Shown here piece after piece: positions 52,115 to 61,849 of a DNA stretch of 64,000 bases; position 1 is the first letter of the stretch, and each line of letters starts with the position of its first letter. This DNA comes from Jiella mangrovi (GTDB lineage Bacteria > Pseudomonadota > Alphaproteobacteria > Rhizobiales > Rhizobiaceae). The notes beneath the pieces are model-generated. The model searched no databases, was not told where the DNA came from, and saw only the letters and a program-made list of their open reading frames with translations. Location of the stretch: assembly GCF_017815135.1 (NCBI RefSeq), contig NZ_JAGJCF010000022.1:1-64000 (forward strand), in the 5' to 3' direction. A program made the position numbers and the translations under genes.

Positions 52115-52597
52115 TCAGGCGGCCGAGCCCCGCAGATGCGCACGCAGCATCCAGGCGAACTTGTCATGGGCCTCGATGCGAGCCGTCGCCATATCGTTGG
52201 TCGCCCAATCGCCATGCTGATCGGCGACCTCGGCGAGAGCCGACAGCGTCGAGGACAGGGTTTCCTGGTCCTTGAGCAGGGTCTCGATCATGGTCTTCGC
52301 GTCGGTCTTGCCGTCATGCTCGGAGATCGCGCTGCGCGACAGGAAAACGCTGTAGCGGCCCTCGGCATGGGCATCCATCGCCTTGATACGCTCGGCGAGG
52401 AAATCCTGACCCTCGAAATGGTCCTCGTAGATCTTCTGGAACAGCTCGTGCAGCGGGCCGAAGGCCATGCCGGTGACGTTCCAGTGGAAGTTCTGCGCCT
52501 TCATCGTCTCGACCGAGGTCTCGGCCAGAGCCTGCGTCAGGCCCTCGACGATTTCTTCCTTGGCGGTGGGTTCCATTTTTGCGGCCACGAGGGTCAT
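52115..52597 (-). CDS. dps: Dps-family DNA-protecting ferritin
   Basis: A 160-residue Dps protein. The ferroxidase residues are in NFHWNVTGMAF, LHELFQKIYEDH and HFEGQDFLAERI. The 12-subunit shell oxidises and stores iron and shields DNA during oxidative or starvation stress. GAAGGAGAT precedes the ATG at 52597. It is a single-gene unit with its own terminator. The 268 bp upstream contain an AT-rich promoter-like region near 52600-52680. Confidence 0.93.
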   Translation of the reverse strand: MTLVAAKMEPTAKEEIVEGLTQALAETSVETMKAQNFHWNVTGMAFGPLHELFQKIYEDHFEGQDFLAERIKAMDAHAEGRYSVFLSRSAISEHDGKTDAKTMIETLLKDQETLSSTLSALAEVADQHGDWATNDMATARIEAHDKFAWMLRAHLRGSAA

Positions 52598-52864
52598 GGC
52601 GATCTCCTTCGATACTTTTCTCAAATTCGCAGAACGCCTTCCGACGCTCGGTTTTCCTGTTTCTAGAATAATTCTAAAAAGGATGGAAGCGGTCAGACAT
52701 GATTTTGTCGATTTTTCCGAACGGGCCTCGCGCCCGAAACGCGCAAGTCACCGAAAAAAACCGGCCTTGTGTCGGGGTGTGGACGGGACGAATGGACAGT
52801 CAAAGGACGGGGCGGAGCGGCAATCTGGCCGAGCGGTGCGTGCCATCGAACTCCTCCGTCGGGT

Positions 52865-53341
52865 TCACAAGCGCGAGGAAACGGCCTCGGCCAGGAAGCG
52901 CAGCCAGTGGCGCCCGACGGGCGCGACGCGCCAGGCGATCAGTGCGGCGCCGGCCTTGCGTTCGCCGTCGCGCCAGGCCGAAAGCAGGCGAAGCAGCCAG
53001 ATCTCGTCTTCCGAGGGATGCCTTGCGCCCGGCCGGTAGAAGGCGAGGTCGCGATTGGCATGTTCTTCGAGCGCCCGAAAGAAAATGGTCGCGAGATGTT
53101 CCACGGTGGGCGCGGCCTGTGCCGTGAGAACCAGGCAGGCGCGCTCGACATCGGGCCGCGGTGCGAGGCGGCTCTTGAGCGCGAACCAGCGCAGACGGTT
53201 CAGCCGATCACGATCTTCTTCGCCAAGCTGCGGGACACGCTGCGCCACGGTCGGGCACTGGAAGCTGCCTCCCGAGCGCAGGGGAAGAACCACTCCGCCG
53301 GTCTCAACCGGTTGTGCATAGGCGAATGCTGCGCTCATCAT
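52865..53341 (-). CDS. Hypothetical protein, possibly Hyphomicrobiales-specific
   Basis: A 158-residue protein without signal peptide or membrane helix. The C-terminal ALIAWRVAPVGRHWLRFLAE resembles short conserved proteins of this order. EDEIWLLRLLSAWRDGERKA is likely helical. I cannot assign a function. Adjacent ATG codons at 53341 and 53338 are both possible starts. The overlapping plus-strand frames are less convincing. Confidence 0.6.
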   Translation of the reverse strand: MMSAAFAYAQPVETGGVVLPLRSGGSFQCPTVAQRVPQLGEEDRDRLNRLRWFALKSRLAPRPDVERACLVLTAQAAPTVEHLATIFFRALEEHANRDLAFYRPGARHPSEDEIWLLRLLSAWRDGERKAGAALIAWRVAPVGRHWLRFLAEAVSSRL

Positions 53342-53548
53342 GCCGTCCGTCGATGGTCCGCTTCAGCAAGCCCCGAGGGACTGTCAGTCTGGACCCATTC
53401 TAAAACTTGACAATTCTCGTCAGTCTTTATAGCAGGCCGAGCCGAAGGGCAAAAGGGCAGATCGGCGCTTCGGCTGGCATTTCTGCCAGGTAGTAACCGC
53501 CGCCCGGGTCCGCGCTCAGCTCAGGCCATCACTCGATTGGGGAAGTTC

Positions 53549-53812
53549 GTGGCGAAACGATGGGCCAAGGCGCCGTCGCCATGCATCGGTGTCTGCAAAT
53601 TCAGCGGCGAAGGCGGCGGCTGCATCGGCTGCTTCATGACCAAGCCGGAAAAGAAGCGCTTCAAGCGCCTTGAGAAGAAGTCGAAGAAGAAGGCCTTCTT
53701 CCGCATGCTCGTCGATCGTCTGACCGAACGCGGCAGACTGTCGCGCTGGGAGCGCGTCTATCGGCGCAAATGCGACAAAAAGGCCGTCCCCTGTCCGCTC
53801 GAAAAACTCTGA
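53549..53812 (+). CDS. DUF1289 family protein
   Basis: An 87-residue protein with the DUF1289 motif PSPCIGVCKFSGEGGGCIGC, a four-cysteine pattern likely to bind metal, followed by a strongly basic helix (EKKRFKRLEKKSKKKAFF). GTG at 53549 with GGGGAAG just upstream is chosen; a TTG at 53537 has no site. The function is unknown. Confidence 0.88.
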   Translation: MAKRWAKAPSPCIGVCKFSGEGGGCIGCFMTKPEKKRFKRLEKKSKKKAFFRMLVDRLTERGRLSRWERVYRRKCDKKAVPCPLEKL

Positions 53813-54073
53813 CTTGTATCAGTCTGCGGTGCCCAACCTCTGATCGTCACGCATGAGTAGACGAGGCTTTGCCGGTTCTCGACGTTCGGTGTCTCGCCGC
53901 CGCGAAGCCTGATGCCAAATGCTGCGCCACCAGGCTTTGCCTGCATTTCCTGCCTTGGTGGCTTAACCAATCCTTCAACATTTGATTGCCGCGAGTGGGA
54001 TGAAAAGCGACAGATAAGGAAATTTGGTCGATAATAGGCTTTGGGCAGGCCTGGTCGGAGGATGAAGACCTCC

Positions 54074-55159
54074 ATGCATTTTCGGATATTCGATTGTTGG
54101 CGCTTCGTCGCAGCAATACTGATCATGACGTATCATTTCGTGTTCTGGGCGCCTTACGGTGTCGAGACGGGCGTTTCGATCTTGTATCGCCTGCTGCCCC
54201 TGCTCGACATGTTCTTCATGATCTCGGGCTTCTTCATCACCATCCGTTACCGCGATCGGGTCGGCGACCTTGCGAGCTATGGCCGCTTCATGCGCGCTCG
54301 CGCGGCTAGGCTTCTGCCCCTCCATTACGCGATCACCGCCTTCTTCGCCGTCGTCGCACTCGCCGCCTTTGTCGTCGATGCCCCGCATTACCCGTGGGCG
54401 CGTGACCTCGCAGCGCTGCCCTTTCACATTTCGCTCTTGCATGCTCACGGTTTCACCGACGGGCTTGCTCTCAACTATCCGTCCTGGTCGATCAGCGCCG
54501 AGTTCTTCTGCTACGCCTTGTTTCCGGTGGTCTGCCTGACGCTGCGCTTCGGCGGGCTGGGCGGGCTTCTTGCCGTGATCGCGATGTGGATCGGCTGTCT
54601 GGAGCTGGCATCGGCGCAGGGATGGTTTCCCTCCGGAAGCTGGACGACTGCCGATTCGATGGGCGCCTATCGTGCGCTGGCCGATTTCCTGATCGGCGCG
54701 GCAGTCGCCACCGTCGTCGCGCGACGGATCGTCGATGTTCGAAGTCACGTGCCGGGACTGATCGCCACCGGGCTCGTCCTCGCCGCGATGCTCGCCGGCT
54801 TCCACTACGCCCTCGTCATGCCGCTGATGGTGGCGGCGCTGACGCTGACGGCGCTGGCCGAGATCGCACGGCCCGAATCGACGCGCTCTCTGCAGCCGTT
54901 GATGCCGCTGACGCGCGTCGCTTTCAGCATCTATCTTCTCCATCCAGTGATGGAGTTCATCTTCCTGGAAGTGATCTGGTATCACTGGCTGCGGCAGACG
55001 GGTTTCGTCGACTTCTACCTCTACTGGATGTTGCCGATGATCGCGACGATCGCCGCCGCCGTCCTGTCCGGCAAATATCTGGAGCCGGCCTGCGCGAAGG
55101 TGCTTCTTCCCGCAAGGCCGGATCCATCAAGTCCCGCCGCTCGGCTGGCTGCGGTCTGA
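54074..55159 (+). CDS. Acyltransferase 3 family membrane protein (OafA/YrhL type)
   Basis: A 361-residue polytopic protein with about ten membrane helices. The N-terminal RIFDCWRFVAAILIMTYHF has the conserved Arg and His of acyltransferase 3 enzymes, which O-acylate exported or membrane-bound glycans. GGAGG at 54057-54061 lies 12 bases before the ATG at 54074; an ATG at 54062 is too close to use it. The substrate is unknown. The GDP-mannose genes are 2 kb away, but no link is shown. Confidence 0.88.
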   Translation: MHFRIFDCWRFVAAILIMTYHFVFWAPYGVETGVSILYRLLPLLDMFFMISGFFITIRYRDRVGDLASYGRFMRARAARLLPLHYAITAFFAVVALAAFVVDAPHYPWARDLAALPFHISLLHAHGFTDGLALNYPSWSISAEFFCYALFPVVCLTLRFGGLGGLLAVIAMWIGCLELASAQGWFPSGSWTTADSMGAYRALADFLIGAAVATVVARRIVDVRSHVPGLIATGLVLAAMLAGFHYALVMPLMVAALTLTALAEIARPESTRSLQPLMPLTRVAFSIYLLHPVMEFIFLEVIWYHWLRQTGFVDFYLYWMLPMIATIAAAVLSGKYLEPACAKVLLPARPDPSSPAARLAAV

Positions 55160-55553
55160 CGATCTTTCCGCGGCCACGCGAGCCGGCTCTGTGCGCGAGT
55201 TGTCGATACGCGCCACTATTCCTCCTCTGCGGCCTATGGTATCGGCGGACATACGTTCCTAGATGAACGAAAAGTCATCGGCGCTGAGCCCGACGTGTCG
55301 CCCGACCATGCGGCGACCATCCGGGAGCTGCAGCTGGTTCGAAGGGGCGGGTGGCGCGATCGATCCTTGCGGGGTTTTGCCAATGTCCACGGTGATGACA
55401 GGTGTCCCGTGGCGTCCGGTGGTTTCGCGGGATCTGTCGGCGGGGCCGCCGCGAAAACGTTTTGAAGGTCTGAACTCCCGCTTTGGCCTGGCGCCGGCGG
55501 AGCGCATCCCCGCGAAGGCTGCGGATTTGGACTGAGAACTGATGGAAGCTTGA
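55160..55553. other. 394-bp gap before dnaJ with ambiguous short frames
   Basis: Two overlapping open frames occupy this gap, 55263-55535 on plus and 55259-55507 on minus. Both have moderately GC-rich third positions, but neither has a ribosome binding site or a protein sequence I recognise. The region must hold the dnaJ promoter; no clear heat-shock promoter or hairpin is visible. Confidence 0.4.
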
Positions 55554-56693
55554 ATGAAGGCCGATTACTACGAGATGCTCGGCGTAGCCCGTGACGTGGA
55601 CGAGAAGGGGCTGAAAAGTGCGTTTCGCAAGCTCGCCATGCAATATCATCCCGATCGCAACCCCGGGGATGCCGAATCCGAGGTCAAGTTTAAGGAGCTC
55701 GGCGAGGCCTACGAGGTCCTGAAGGACCCTCAGAAGCGCGCGGCCTACGATCGCTTCGGCCACGCGGCCTTCCAGAACGGCGGCGCCGGCGCTGGCGGAT
55801 TTAGAGGCGATTTTGCTTCGTCCATGGCCGACATCTTCGACGACATCTTCGGCGAGATGATGGGCGGCCGGGCAAGGGGCCGGCAGGGCGGCAGCGGCCG
55901 CGAGCGCGGGTCGGACCTGCGCTACAACATGGAAATCAGCCTCGAGGAGGCCTTTGCCGGCAAGACCGCCGACATCGGCGTGCCGACATCGATCCAGTGC
56001 GACGAATGCACCGGCTCCGGCGCAAGCCCGGGCTCCACCCCGAAGACCTGCCCGACCTGCGGTGGCGTCGGCCGGGTGAGGGCGGCCCAGGGCTTCTTTT
56101 CGGTCGAGCGGACATGCCCGGCCTGTCAGGGCCGTGGTCAGGTCATCACTGATCCATGCGGCAAATGCGGCGGCGAGGGCCGGCTTCCCGAAGAGCGGAC
56201 GCTTTCGGTGAACATTCCCGCCGGCATCGAGGATGGCACACGCATCCGGCTCGCCGGCGAGGGAGAGTCGGGCCTGCGCGGCGGGCCAGCCGGCGATCTC
56301 TACATCTTCCTGTCGATCCGGCCGCACGAGTTCTTCCAGCGCGACGGCTCGGACCTGTTCTGCAAGGTGCCGGTGTCGATGACGACCGCCGCGCTCGGCG
56401 GCAACATCGACGTCCAGACCCTCGACGGCAACACCAGCCGGGTGAAGATCCCCGACGGCACGCAGAGCGGAAAGCAGTTCCGCCTGCGTGGCAAGGGCAT
56501 GCCCGTGCTGCGCTCCCCGCAGACCGGTGATCTCTTCATCCAGGTTGCGATCGAGACGCCGCAAAATCTTTCACGGCGCCAGCGCGAGCTGCTCGAAGAG
56601 TTCGAGCAGATCTCGTCGAAGGAAAATTCCCCCCAGTCCAGTGGCTTCTTCGCCCGTATGAAGGAGTTCTTCGAAGGGTTGAGCGAGACGTAG
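55554..56693 (+). CDS. dnaJ: Chaperone DnaJ
   Basis: A 379-residue DnaJ. The J domain has HPD at residues 32-34, a short Gly/Phe region follows ([12 protein letters not shown]), and the zinc region carries four CxxCxGxG-type repeats ([32 protein letters not shown]). The C-terminal substrate-binding domains are complete. It delivers unfolded proteins to DnaK. No dnaK gene is adjacent, so this may be a separate copy from a dnaKJ operon elsewhere. Confidence 0.94.
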   Translation: MKADYYEMLGVARDVDEKGLKSAFRKLAMQYHPDRNPGDAESEVKFKELGEAYEVLKDPQKRAAYDRFGHAAFQNGGAGAGGFRGDFASSMADIFDDIFGEMMGGRARGRQGGSGRERGSDLRYNMEISLEEAFAGKTADIGVPTSIQCDECTGSGASPGSTPKTCPTCGGVGRVRAAQGFFSVERTCPACQGRGQVITDPCGKCGGEGRLPEERTLSVNIPAGIEDGTRIRLAGEGESGLRGGPAGDLYIFLSIRPHEFFQRDGSDLFCKVPVSMTTAALGGNIDVQTLDGNTSRVKIPDGTQSGKQFRLRGKGMPVLRSPQTGDLFIQVAIETPQNLSRRQRELLEEFEQISSKENSPQSSGFFARMKEFFEGLSET

Positions 56694-56814
56694 GCCGCTC
56701 CATCTTCTTTACCGACCGTTTCGTATCGACGGCTGATATTCCGCCGATTCAGGCTTTCGTAACGCACCGGTTTTGGTTAGGCCGGTCAATATCTACGTCG
56801 ACGGAGGAAGAAGC

Positions 56815-57507
56815 GTGCTGGAAACACCGCCGCGGCGATCTCGAATGGTCGCGCGATCGCGATCCGAGACGCGACCACGTGTCAAGGTCAGCGACGAGGC
56901 ACGATTCTTTCGCGGCTGGCTGCAGAGTCCCCTGACTATGGGAGCGGTGTCGCCGTCGTCCCGCGCGCTCGGCCGGGCCATGGCGGCCTATGTTCCCGAT
57001 CCGGCGTCCTTCCGACCCAATTCCAAGGTTCTGGAGCTCGGGCCTGGAACCGGCGTCGTGACGCAGATGCTGATCGCCCGAGGCGTTTCCGAAGCATCCT
57101 TGGTGCTTGTCGAGTTTTCGCCGGAATTCTGCAAGCTTCTCGAAAAGCGCTTTCCCGAGGCCCGGGTCATCCGGGGCGATGCCTATGCGATCGGGACGAT
57201 GTTTTCCGAATGGATCGGCGATGACCCGCTCGAGGCCGTCGTATCGAGCCTGCCGCTGTTCACCCGCCCCGACGAGATGCGCGAAGAGGTGATCGGCCGT
57301 TCGATCGCCCGGATGAAGCCGGGGGCGCCGTTCGTCCAGTTTTCCTATGCGTTGACTCAGCCGGTGAAGGCGAAGCGGATCGGCGCGACGCTGGAGCTCA
57401 GCCCGTGGATCAAGCGGAATCTGCCACCGGCGCGCGTGCTGGTCTATCGATCCGAGGCGGCGGGCATACAAGCGTCTAAGATGGGCCTTTCCACTCCCGC
57501 CCCGTAG
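56815..57507 (+). CDS. PmtA-like phospholipid N-methyltransferase, copy 1
   Basis: A 230-residue SAM-dependent methyltransferase. FFRGWLQSPLTMGAVSPSSR and the SAM-binding VLELGPGTGVVTQML match rhizobial-type PmtA, which methylates phosphatidylethanolamine toward phosphatidylcholine. GTG at 56815 with GGAGGAAGAAGC before it is the best start. A related gene follows 37 bp downstream, and the two share about the first half of the fold. Confidence 0.82.
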   Translation: MLETPPRRSRMVARSRSETRPRVKVSDEARFFRGWLQSPLTMGAVSPSSRALGRAMAAYVPDPASFRPNSKVLELGPGTGVVTQMLIARGVSEASLVLVEFSPEFCKLLEKRFPEARVIRGDAYAIGTMFSEWIGDDPLEAVVSSLPLFTRPDEMREEVIGRSIARMKPGAPFVQFSYALTQPVKAKRIGATLELSPWIKRNLPPARVLVYRSEAAGIQASKMGLSTPAP

Positions 57508-57544
57508 AAAGACACCCGTAGTAAGAGTCGAGGCTAGTGACGAG

Positions 57545-58159
57545 ATGAGCCGATCGAAAACCGAAAGTGGGGCGGGCGACTGGCTGCCGTTTCTGGCGAC
57601 CTGGGTTCGCAGCCCGGTGAAGATGGGGGCGGTCGCGCCCTCGAGCCGCTCCTACTGCCGAATGATGGTTCGCCACGCGACGACCGCCATCGACGGGCCG
57701 ATCCTGGAACTGGGGCCCGGCCTCGGCGTCGTCACCCGCACGCTTCTCGAACAGGGCGTCGCCCCCGAGCGCATCACCTCGATCGAATACGACCAGGACT
57801 TCGCCAGAAAGCTGCAGCGCCGGTTTCCAAAGGTCAACGTCATCAACGGCGACGGGATCGATCTCGAAAAGACGCTCGGACCAGCCGAAGACAGCCCGAA
57901 ATATGCGGCCATCCTGTTTGCGATCCCCATCGTCAACATGTCCCAGGCCAAGCGTCAGGCGCTGTTTACCCGGTATTTCGAGCGGCTCCTGCCGGGGGGC
58001 AACCTGACCCAGCTCTCCTACATGGTGACCCCTCCCGTGCGCCCCGTGCCGGGTGTCTTCTCCGTCTCGTCCTCGCGAAGGGTCTGGACCAACATTCCAC
58101 CGGCAAAGGTCTGGATCTACGATCAGGACACTGCCGGCAGCGGGGCCAGAACTGCTTGA
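57545..58159 (+). CDS. PmtA-like methyltransferase, copy 2
   Basis: A 204-residue paralogue of the preceding gene. FLATWVRSPVKMGAVAPSSR and ILELGPGLGVVTRTLLEQGV align with copy 1. The later part is more diverged (LFAIPIVNMSQAKRQALFTR). It may carry out a different methylation step or act on another lipid. It overlaps the flavin reductase gene by 4 bp. Confidence 0.8.
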   Translation: MSRSKTESGAGDWLPFLATWVRSPVKMGAVAPSSRSYCRMMVRHATTAIDGPILELGPGLGVVTRTLLEQGVAPERITSIEYDQDFARKLQRRFPKVNVINGDGIDLEKTLGPAEDSPKYAAILFAIPIVNMSQAKRQALFTRYFERLLPGGNLTQLSYMVTPPVRPVPGVFSVSSSRRVWTNIPPAKVWIYDQDTAGSGARTA

Positions 58160-58740
58160 GCACCAATGTCCTGATCATGCCGGGCTCGCTCCGGCTCGGC
58201 TCCTACAATCGCATGCTCGCCTCGGAAATCATGCGGCTGATCGCCGTGTCGGATGCCGTCGTCAGCCGCGTCGATCTTTCCGACTATCCGCTGCCGATCT
58301 ATGACGGCGACTTCGAGACGGAAGCCGGCGTCCCCGAGAATGCCAAGCTCCTGGCCCAGCGCATCGCTGCGCAGGACGCTCTCTTGATCGTCTCGCCGGA
58401 ATACAACGCCTCGATCCCGCCGCTCCTCAAGAACACCATCGACTGGGTCAGCCGGGTGCGCAAGGTCGACGATCGGCCGGTCCAGCCCTTCAAGGGACTG
58501 GTCGTCGGTCTCGCCGCAGCCTCGCCCGGCCGTTTCGGCGGGCTGAGAGGGCTGGAGGCGGTTCGCATCGTCATGCGGGCCCTTGGCGCCGACGTCATCA
58601 CCCAGCAGTGCCTCGTATCCAACGCCGCCACCGGTTTCGACGAAAGCGGGCGGCTGACGGATGATGCCTCCCGCTCCAACCTCGAATCGCTGTGCGACAA
58701 GCTGCTCGACACGGCCCGCAGCCTGAGCCGGCACGGCTGA
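58156..58740 (+). CDS. NAD(P)H-dependent FMN reductase
   Basis: A 194-residue flavodoxin-like reductase. The FMN loop is MPGSLRLGSYNRML, and SPEYNASIPPLLKNTIDWVS is the family motif. It reduces FMN or quinones. The likely start is TTG at 58156, overlapping the previous stop codon; the first in-frame ATG would cut off the first strand and the start of the FMN loop. It is probably co-transcribed with the two methyltransferases. Confidence 0.88.
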   Translation: MSTNVLIMPGSLRLGSYNRMLASEIMRLIAVSDAVVSRVDLSDYPLPIYDGDFETEAGVPENAKLLAQRIAAQDALLIVSPEYNASIPPLLKNTIDWVSRVRKVDDRPVQPFKGLVVGLAAASPGRFGGLRGLEAVRIVMRALGADVITQQCLVSNAATGFDESGRLTDDASRSNLESLCDKLLDTARSLSRHG

Positions 58741-58890
58741 GGCTGGCTAGGCGACAACGACCCTTGGACGAGGGGCATTCTGAAGCTTCGTCCATGTCGG
58801 GAACCGTCAGCCGCGAACGGACTTCAATTTATCGATGCGATGGCGCTCGCCCTGGCTGGTCGCGATCGAATGCGAATGGAGGCCACCGTC

Positions 58891-59508
58891 ATGCCCACCG
58901 AAATCCGTCCAAGCGAGCCTGCGACCACCGAAGCCAAGCAGCGCGCCGCCGTGAAGGCGGTCCAGCGTTACCTGCACGACCACTGGAAATACTACACCTT
59001 CCAGGGCGCGCTGATGATCGTCGTCGGATTTCTGGCCTTGCTCGTGCCCTTTGCCGCGACGCTGGCAACGACGCTGTTCTTCGGCTGGCTGTTGATCCTC
59101 GGCGGTGTCGTCGGGGTTGTCGCGGCCGTCCGCTCCAAAGAGGCGCCGGGGTTCTTGTCGAACCTCCTTCTTGCCATCCTTAGCGTCGTCCTCGGCGGGG
59201 TCATCATCTACGATCCGATCGCCGGGACGGTGACGCTGACCTGGATTCTGGCGGCGTTCTTCGTCCTGTCCGGCCTGTTCAACTTCTCGATCGCGCGAGC
59301 GGTCAAGCTGTCGACGACCCGCTTCTGGCTGGTCGTCGTCTCGGGCGTCGTCGATATCGCGCTCGCGGTCTTTCTGATTCTCGGCCTGCCGGGCACAGCC
59401 GTCTGGGCGGTCGGCGTGTTCCTCGGCATTTCCTTCATCTCGTCGGGCTTCGGCCTGCTCTTCACCGCCCTCGACGCCCGCAACAACCCGCCGGCCTCGC
59501 GGCTGTGA
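58891..59508 (+). CDS. HdeD-family membrane protein
   Basis: A 205-residue protein with six to seven membrane helices, including GALMIVVGFLALLVPFAATL and ISFISSGFGLLFTALDARNN. Members include HdeD of E. coli, linked to acid resistance; the mechanism is unknown. The ATG at 58891 has ATGGAGG nine bases upstream and is preferred to ATG codons at 58840 and 58870. Confidence 0.85.
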   Translation: MPTEIRPSEPATTEAKQRAAVKAVQRYLHDHWKYYTFQGALMIVVGFLALLVPFAATLATTLFFGWLLILGGVVGVVAAVRSKEAPGFLSNLLLAILSVVLGGVIIYDPIAGTVTLTWILAAFFVLSGLFNFSIARAVKLSTTRFWLVVVSGVVDIALAVFLILGLPGTAVWAVGVFLGISFISSGFGLLFTALDARNNPPASRL

Positions 59509-59527
59509 AGCGCGAGGCTCTCAGGCC

Positions 59528-60277
59528 TCAGACGTGCTGCCCGCCATTGATATGGAGTTCGGAGCCGTTGACGTAGCTCGACTGGTTCGAGCACAGGAAA
59601 TAGATGACGTCGGCGACCTCGGCGGTCTGGCCGAGCCGGCGCAGCGGGATGTCCTCGATCATGTTCTCGGTTCCCGGCGACAGGATCGCGGTCTCGATCT
59701 CGCCCGGTGCGATGGCGTTGACACGGATGCCGGCCGGGCCGAAATCGTGGGCCATCTCGCGGGTCAGCGAGTTCAGCGCCGCCTTCGAGGTCGCGTAGGC
59801 GGTGCCGGCGAAGGGATGGACGCGGCCGCCGGCGATCGAGGTCACGTTGACGATCGAGCCCTTGGCGTTGGCCAATTCCTTGAACAGCCCGCGCGCCAGC
59901 ATGATCGGCGCGAAGAAATTCACCTGGAAGACGTCGCGCCACATATGCATCGGCGTCTGGATCGAATCGAGCCGCGAGCCGCCCTGGGCCTTGGGCGAAA
60001 TCGCCGCATTGTTGACGAGCGCATGCAGTTTCGAGCCGTTCGCCTCCAGCCGGCGGCGGATTTCGGACGTCGCGTAGCCGACATCCTCCTGGTCCGACAG
60101 ATCGACACGGATGTGGTCTTCCGGGCCGGCGGGCCAGGGGCAGTTTTCGGCGAAATCCTGGCGCGAACAGGTGATCACCCGCCAGCCTTCGCGCGAAAAG
60201 CGCTTGACGGTCGCGTGGCCGATGCCCCGGGATGCCCCGGTGAGAACGAGTGTCTTGCGTTCGTCGCGATCGCTCAT
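59528..60277 (-). CDS. Short-chain dehydrogenase/reductase
   Basis: A 249-residue SDR. The cofactor motif TGASRGIG is at residues 13-20, NNAA follows, and the catalytic Tyr161 and Lys165 are in TAYATSKAALN. It would oxidise or reduce an unknown alcohol/ketone substrate with NAD(P). It converges on the HdeD-like gene, 19 bp away. Confidence 0.92.
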   Translation of the reverse strand: MSDRDERKTLVLTGASRGIGHATVKRFSREGWRVITCSRQDFAENCPWPAGPEDHIRVDLSDQEDVGYATSEIRRRLEANGSKLHALVNNAAISPKAQGGSRLDSIQTPMHMWRDVFQVNFFAPIMLARGLFKELANAKGSIVNVTSIAGGRVHPFAGTAYATSKAALNSLTREMAHDFGPAGIRVNAIAPGEIETAILSPGTENMIEDIPLRRLGQTAEVADVIYFLCSNQSSYVNGSELHINGGQHV

Positions 60278-60496
60278 TTGGCGCTTCTCCTGAGCCGGCG
60301 GGAGGCCGGCCGGCTTGAATCATGTGTCTGCCTTGGTTTGTCCATAGCCGATGCGCAGGCGGTTGGCACCAGCCCATCTTGCCTGATTTCAAGGCGCGGC
60401 TGGGCGAAACAAATTTCGCCGGCGATCGAAACTGAGACTATAGGGCGGTTGGGCTGGCCGGTCCGTCGCGCCCCAGATGTCACCGAGGAGTGGAAT

Positions 60497-61717
60497 ATGG
60501 TTCAAATTCGGGTCGCTGCCATGGCCGTGGCGGCAAGCGTGATGATCGCCGGTGCCGCACGGGCCGATCAGGCCCCCGATCCCGCCTGGCAGACCGTCCT
60601 CGACGAGGCGAAGGGCGAGACGGTCTATTTCGACGCCTGGGGCGGCTCGCAGAACATCAACGACTATATCGACTGGGTCGGCGACGAAGTGTCGAAGCGG
60701 TTCGGCGTCACGCTGAAGCACGTCAAGCTCGACGATACGGCGGCGGCCGTCTCGACCGTCGTCGCCGAAAAAGCCGCCGGCAAGAACGACGGCGGCTCGA
60801 TCGACCTCATCTGGATCAACGGCGAGAACTTCGCCGCGATGCAGGAACAGGGTCTCCTTGCGAAAGGCTTTGCGACCGATCTTGCCAACTGGAGATATGT
60901 CGACACGAAAAACCCCAGCGTGACGGTGGATTTCACTTTGCCGACAAAGGGCCAGGAATCGCCCTGGGGCGGGGCGAAGCTCGTGTTCTTTTCCGACACC
61001 GCGCGCTCGGGCCCCGTCGACGCCATGCCCAAATCGGCCGACGAACTGCTCGCCTGGGCGAAGGCCCATCCCGGCCGCTTTTCCTATCCGGCCCCGCCGG
61101 ACTTCATCGGCTCCAGCTTCCTCAAGCAGGTCCTGATCGAAAAGGTCGCCGATCCCGCCGTCCTGCAGAAACCGGTCGATGAGGCCAGTTTCGAGACGGT
61201 GACGAAGCCGCTCTGGGACTGGCTCGACGCGATCCAGCCCGTCCTCTGGCGCTCCGGCCGCGACCATCCGCAGAACTATCCGGCGATGAAGCAGCTCCTC
61301 GCCGACGGCGAGCTCGACATCATCTTCGCCTTCAATCCGGCCGAGGCCTCCTCTGGGATCGCGGCGGGCGAATTGCCGGATACGGTGCGCTCCTTCGTCT
61401 TTTCCACGGGCACGCTCGGCAACACCCATTTTGTCGCGATCCCTTACAATTCCTCGGCCAAGGCCGCGGCGAAGGTCGTCGCCAACTTCCTCATCTCGCC
61501 CGAGGCGCAGCTTAGGAAGGAGGATCCCCGCTACTGGGGCGATCCGACCGTCCTCGCCATGGACACGCTGCCGCAAGAAGATCGCGACGCCTTCGCCGAG
61601 ATCGACCGGGGCATCGCCACCTTGCCGCCGTCGAAGCTCGGCCCGGTTCTCGCCGAACCGCATCCCAGCTGGATGAACCGCATCGAGGAGGAATGGAAGA
61701 AGCGCTATGGCGGTTGA
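60497..61717 (+). CDS. ynjB: ABC transporter substrate-binding protein YnjB
   Basis: A 406-residue periplasmic binding protein. Residues 1-22 are a signal peptide (AAMAVAASVMIAGAARA). VYFDAWGGSQNINDYIDWVG and GGSIDLIWINGENFAAMQEQ match E. coli YnjB closely. The transported solute is not established. GGAG lies before the ATG at 60497. It is the first gene of a ynjBCD operon. Confidence 0.92.
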   Translation: MVQIRVAAMAVAASVMIAGAARADQAPDPAWQTVLDEAKGETVYFDAWGGSQNINDYIDWVGDEVSKRFGVTLKHVKLDDTAAAVSTVVAEKAAGKNDGGSIDLIWINGENFAAMQEQGLLAKGFATDLANWRYVDTKNPSVTVDFTLPTKGQESPWGGAKLVFFSDTARSGPVDAMPKSADELLAWAKAHPGRFSYPAPPDFIGSSFLKQVLIEKVADPAVLQKPVDEASFETVTKPLWDWLDAIQPVLWRSGRDHPQNYPAMKQLLADGELDIIFAFNPAEASSGIAAGELPDTVRSFVFSTGTLGNTHFVAIPYNSSAKAAAKVVANFLISPEAQLRKEDPRYWGDPTVLAMDTLPQEDRDAFAEIDRGIATLPPSKLGPVLAEPHPSWMNRIEEEWKKRYGG

Positions 61718-61849
61718 GGGCTATGAGGAAATTCACGTCGCTTTCGTCGTGAGAGTGGCTTGAACCGCTGTGGTATCCGCCAGCGCAGCCGGTCTGGTCG
61801 CGCGGCGTCGGACAGGGTGAGCCGGTGATCGCCGCAAACGGATGCCGTC

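Noticed and set aside
55259-55535. Two overlapping short frames upstream of dnaJ
   Set aside because: Neither has a ribosome binding site or a recognisable sequence, and coding signal is similar on both strands, so I did not call either as a gene.
59534-60496. A 321-codon upstream extension of the ynjB frame
   Set aside because: It runs antisense through the short-chain dehydrogenase gene. The true ynjB start at 60497 has a ribosome binding site and a signal peptide.
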